This document shows positions 61,769 to 64,000 of a stretch of 64,000 nucleotides of DNA, in pieces. The stretch comes from QANA01 sp963665505 (GTDB lineage: Bacteria; Bacillota; Clostridia; Christensenellales; Christensenellaceae). The notes under the pieces are model-generated. The model saw only the letters and a program-made list of their open reading frames with translations. It made no database searches and was not told where the DNA came from. Each line of letters starts with the position of its first letter. Within the stretch, counting starts at the first letter, position 1. The DNA is taken from assembly GCA_963665505.1 (NCBI GenBank), contig OY762275.1:1736001-1800000 (forward strand), given 5' to 3'. Both the position numbers and the translations under genes were made by a program.

Positions 61769-62966
61769 TCGGTACCTGGCTGATATCTATTTTTACAGCG
61801 CGGAGCGCAGCATTACAGCTTGCAGCACTGGCGGCGGCATCTTTTCCTTGCGCGATGACAAAACCGATCCGGTCGGCACTGCTTTGGATATCGGTGATTC
61901 TATCGCCTATCTTCCTGACAAAATCGATTTGGCGGACACCTTCTATTTTTTTCGCCTGTTCCACACCGTGAATTCCCGTTAAAAAGCCTGCGTGCGAATC
62001 AAAATAACGGATGGCAGACCCTTTGCTAAACTTGGGCGTGATATCCGGTTTTTCGCCGAGCGCGATCTCTATGCAGGAACCCACCATGTCCACACCGGTC
62101 GAGAGCGGCACAAGATGCGTCGTGATACAATCTCCGCCCAGTCTTGCTCCCAATTCGACGATTTTGGGGCCATCCGGCGTCACCATAATCTCCGTATGAG
62201 AAGGACCATTCTTTATGCCAATGGCCTTGACCGCCGCCGTCGCCACTTCGCGGATCTTTTTTATCACATCGATCGGAAAATCTGCCGGCTGCGTATGTCC
62301 CGTTTCTACAAAATGCGGTGCGCCGGTAGTCAGTTTGTCCGTGATTTGGATAACATGAACTTGTCCGTCGACGCTTATCGTTTCTACGCTGATTTCTCTG
62401 CCACACATATAATCCTCTACAACGACATCTCCGCTGCGCGAAGACGCACGGCTGTAGGTATAGGCATCCCGTATCTTGGAAGCATCGTGGATATTCTCGA
62501 TAAGATAAATCCCACGGCTGCCTGAATTGTCCACGGGCTTAACAATAAACTTGTCACTGAATTGTTTTACGGCATCCTCATATTCTTCCCTGTTGCCGAC
62601 CCGTATGAATTTGGGGATCGGAACGTTATGGTCGCGCAGAGATTGCCGCATAACGGCTTTATTCGTTGCGCGCACTGCGGTCTTCTTATCAATCCCTGCC
62701 AGTTCCATTTCCTCCACCACAGCAGCGACTGCCCGCATCGGCATGTCACTTGCAAGCGTCATGATCCCATCGATTTTGTTTTCTACCGCTGCTTTTACCA
62801 CCCCGGGGATATCGATCGTGCTGATGACCAGGCAAATATCCGCATATTGGAAACCGACAGCATCTTTATTCATATCTACCGCAAAAACTTGCAGTCCCAT
62901 TTCCTTTGCCTTTTTTATTGCAGGCACCTGCAATATGCTGGCGCCAAGTATCATAATCTTTTTCAT
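61752..62966 (-). CDS. ATP-grasp ligase in polysaccharide locus
   Basis: A 404-aa ATP-grasp enzyme (carbamoyl-phosphate-synthase-large-chain-like). KIMILGASILQVPAIKKAKEM is the pre-ATP-grasp domain. DKFIVKPVDNSGSRGIYLI (about 138-156) binds ATP, VVEDYMCGREISVETISVDG follows, and HTEIMVTPDGPKIVELGARLGGDC holds the metal ligands. Such ligases form amide bonds, so an aminoacyl decoration of a sugar is possible. The frame opens at 63089, but AGAGG eight bases before the ATG at 62966 sets the start. Confidence 0.83.
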   Translation of the reverse strand: MKKIMILGASILQVPAIKKAKEMGLQVFAVDMNKDAVGFQYADICLVISTIDIPGVVKAAVENKIDGIMTLASDMPMRAVAAVVEEMELAGIDKKTAVRATNKAVMRQSLRDHNVPIPKFIRVGNREEYEDAVKQFSDKFIVKPVDNSGSRGIYLIENIHDASKIRDAYTYSRASSRSGDVVVEDYMCGREISVETISVDGQVHVIQITDKLTTGAPHFVETGHTQPADFPIDVIKKIREVATAAVKAIGIKNGPSHTEIMVTPDGPKIVELGARLGGDCITTHLVPLSTGVDMVGSCIEIALGEKPDITPKFSKGSAIRYFDSHAGFLTGIHGVEQAKKIEGVRQIDFVRKIGDRITDIQSSADRIGFVIAQGKDAAASAASCNAALRAVKIDISQVPNENKG

Positions 62967-63015
62967 GTCGCATGCCTCTAGTATCGGTTTTTGCATCTGA
63001 AAAATCCGTCTTGTT

Positions 63016-63657
63016 TTATTTGTTGTCGGCCAGCGTCTGTTCCTTTGGGACGTTGGCTTCCGGCAATAGAGCATCCGCACGGTAAACATTTTTAGAAATC
63101 AGAACATTCTTTATCGTCATAAGCAATATTTTCATATCAAACACAAAAGACATATGATCGACATAGTATATATCGTTCTTTATTTTTTCCTTCGTACTCA
63201 CCGCATTACGGTTTACCGCCTGGTTATATCCTGTAATACCGGGAAGAACAGTCAGTATCTTGCGTTCTTCTTCTGCATAGTGGCTGAGCCACATGGCGGA
63301 ATCGGGCCGCGGGCCAATAAAAGACATTTCTCCCCTCAGAATGTTAACAATCTGTGGGATCTCGTCGATACTTGTTCTCCTGATAAACTTTCCGATTTTT
63401 GTGACGCGCGAGTCATCGCTTGTATTATACGTAGACCCGTCTTCCAGGCGGATATCCGGTGCGTCTACTTTCATGGAACGGAATTTTACCATTTTAAAAA
63501 TTCTCCCGTGTTTGCCAATACGCTTCGTCATATAAAAAACCGGGCCATGATCCTCCAGTTTTATCGCTATCCCTACAACTATAATCGACAGCAAAAAAAC
63601 AGGCAACAGCAGCAGCGCAAAGATAAAGTCTAAACCTCTTTTTATCCATTTATACAT
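63016..63657 (-). CDS. Initiating sugar transferase (WcaJ/PglC-like)
   Basis: A 213-aa polyprenyl-phosphate hexose-1-phosphate transferase that starts repeat-unit assembly on undecaprenyl phosphate. It has an N-terminal membrane helix (about 9-33), then FKMVKFRSMKVDAPD, TKIGKFIRRTSIDEIPQIVN and LRGEMSFIGPRPDS, and PGITGYNQAVNRN. It is the compact PglC-like size without the long multi-helix N-terminus of WcaJ. Confidence 0.93.
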   Translation of the reverse strand: MYKWIKRGLDFIFALLLLPVFLLSIIVVGIAIKLEDHGPVFYMTKRIGKHGRIFKMVKFRSMKVDAPDIRLEDGSTYNTSDDSRVTKIGKFIRRTSIDEIPQIVNILRGEMSFIGPRPDSAMWLSHYAEEERKILTVLPGITGYNQAVNRNAVSTKEKIKNDIYYVDHMSFVFDMKILLMTIKNVLISKNVYRADALLPEANVPKEQTLADNK

Positions 63658-63677
63658 ATATCTACCCGATCCTCACA

Positions 63678-64000
63678 TCAATATTGGAATAGATCTTTGA
63701 ACTTTCCCGTATCCCAGTCTTTTTTATAATCACGCATCATCACTTCAAAATCGGCATATTGCGGGGTGAAATCAAAGTCCCTTTTGGCTTTCTCCATACT
63801 GAAAAGGTAGGAAGGCGTATTGTTCCTTATCTCTGGTTTATAAACAATTTTTGAAATTCTGTTCGGTGCCTTTGCAAACACCCGGCGGATAACCTCCGCC
63901 TGTCGCTGCAGCGTAACCCCCTGCCCGGATGCCATGTTATAAAGTCCGTATGTATTTTTACTCTTGATTGCCAGATAAAAGGCACGTGCCACATCTTTTA
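63678..64000 (-). CDS. NAD-dependent sugar epimerase/dehydratase, C-terminal part (partial)
   Basis: About 107 residues of the C-terminal half of an extended short-chain dehydrogenase. YGLYNMASGQGVTLQRQAEV and KAKRDFDFTPQYADFEVMMR are typical of GDP/UDP-sugar epimerases or dehydratases. The N-terminal NAD-binding and catalytic part lies beyond the right edge. It is upstream of the sugar transferase by 20 bp and likely supplies a nucleotide sugar. Confidence 0.75.
   Translation of the reverse strand, partial: KDVARAFYLAIKSKNTYGLYNMASGQGVTLQRQAEVIRRVFAKAPNRISKIVYKPEIRNNTPSYLFSMEKAKRDFDFTPQYADFEVMMRDYKKDWDTGKFKDLFQY

Overview
The window looks like chromosomal DNA of an anaerobic, endospore-forming clostridial Firmicute. 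Evidence: spoVG with a sigma-H-type promoter, spoIIID with a sigma-E-like promoter, a Bacillus-type PurR, RecD2, butyrate kinase and the oxygen-sensitive class III ribonucleotide reductase NrdDG. The partial 16S rRNA reads as Clostridia. Christensenellales-like affinity is only an impression and would need a 16S alignment. No CRISPR array, tRNA, insertion sequence or phage gene was seen. Layout: 1-8.7 kb and on to 25 kb is mostly core genome. It starts with the 5' end of a 16S gene (minus) and its promoter, then spoVG and purR (minus), murC (plus) and a sigma-factor/anti-sigma pair (plus). A long collinear minus-strand housekeeping run follows (metK, recD2, comFC, a structured ncRNA, hpf, secA, prfB, lspA, rluD-type synthase). 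After that come a TtcA-like tRNA thiolase, an M20 amidohydrolase, rsmA, an MreB/Mbl gene and spoIIID. From 21.6 to 25 kb lies a small sugar-phosphate module: two SIS isomerases, a phosphomannose-isomerase-like enzyme and a PfkB kinase. From 25 to 42 kb is a metabolic and accessory region, nearly all on the minus strand: pepD, a frameshifted DMT exporter, an NCS2 purine permease, DedA, a D-threonine-aldolase-like enzyme, a deoxyinosine glycosylase, a YbaK deacylase, an aminoglycoside-phosphotransferase-like kinase, butyrate kinase with an ACT protein, and six GNAT acetyltransferases. From 42.4 to 50.6 kb is the most interesting part. A tightly coupled minus-strand operon (Mrp ATPase, C_GCAxxG protein, NifX-like, two ferredoxin-containing MinD ATPases, NifX-like) runs divergently from nrdDG. 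Downstream of nrdDG sit a DUF134 regulator and a DUF5320 protein. The mrp and DUF5320 promoters carry the same operator-like 13-mer in the same register, and at DUF5320 it occurs three times at an exact 17-bp period. nrdD has a good promoter overlapped by a pair of NrdR boxes. I infer a co-regulated iron-sulfur or metal-cluster handling system of unknown function. From 50.7 kb to the end is a Wzx/Wzy-type exopolysaccharide locus on the minus strand: nucleotide-sugar epimerase, initiating sugar transferase, ATP-grasp ligase, three glycosyltransferases, polymerase, flippase, pyruvyl transferase, F420-hydrogenase-beta-like iron-sulfur protein, UDP-GlcNAc 2-epimerase and UDP-glucose dehydrogenase. 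It continues beyond the window.
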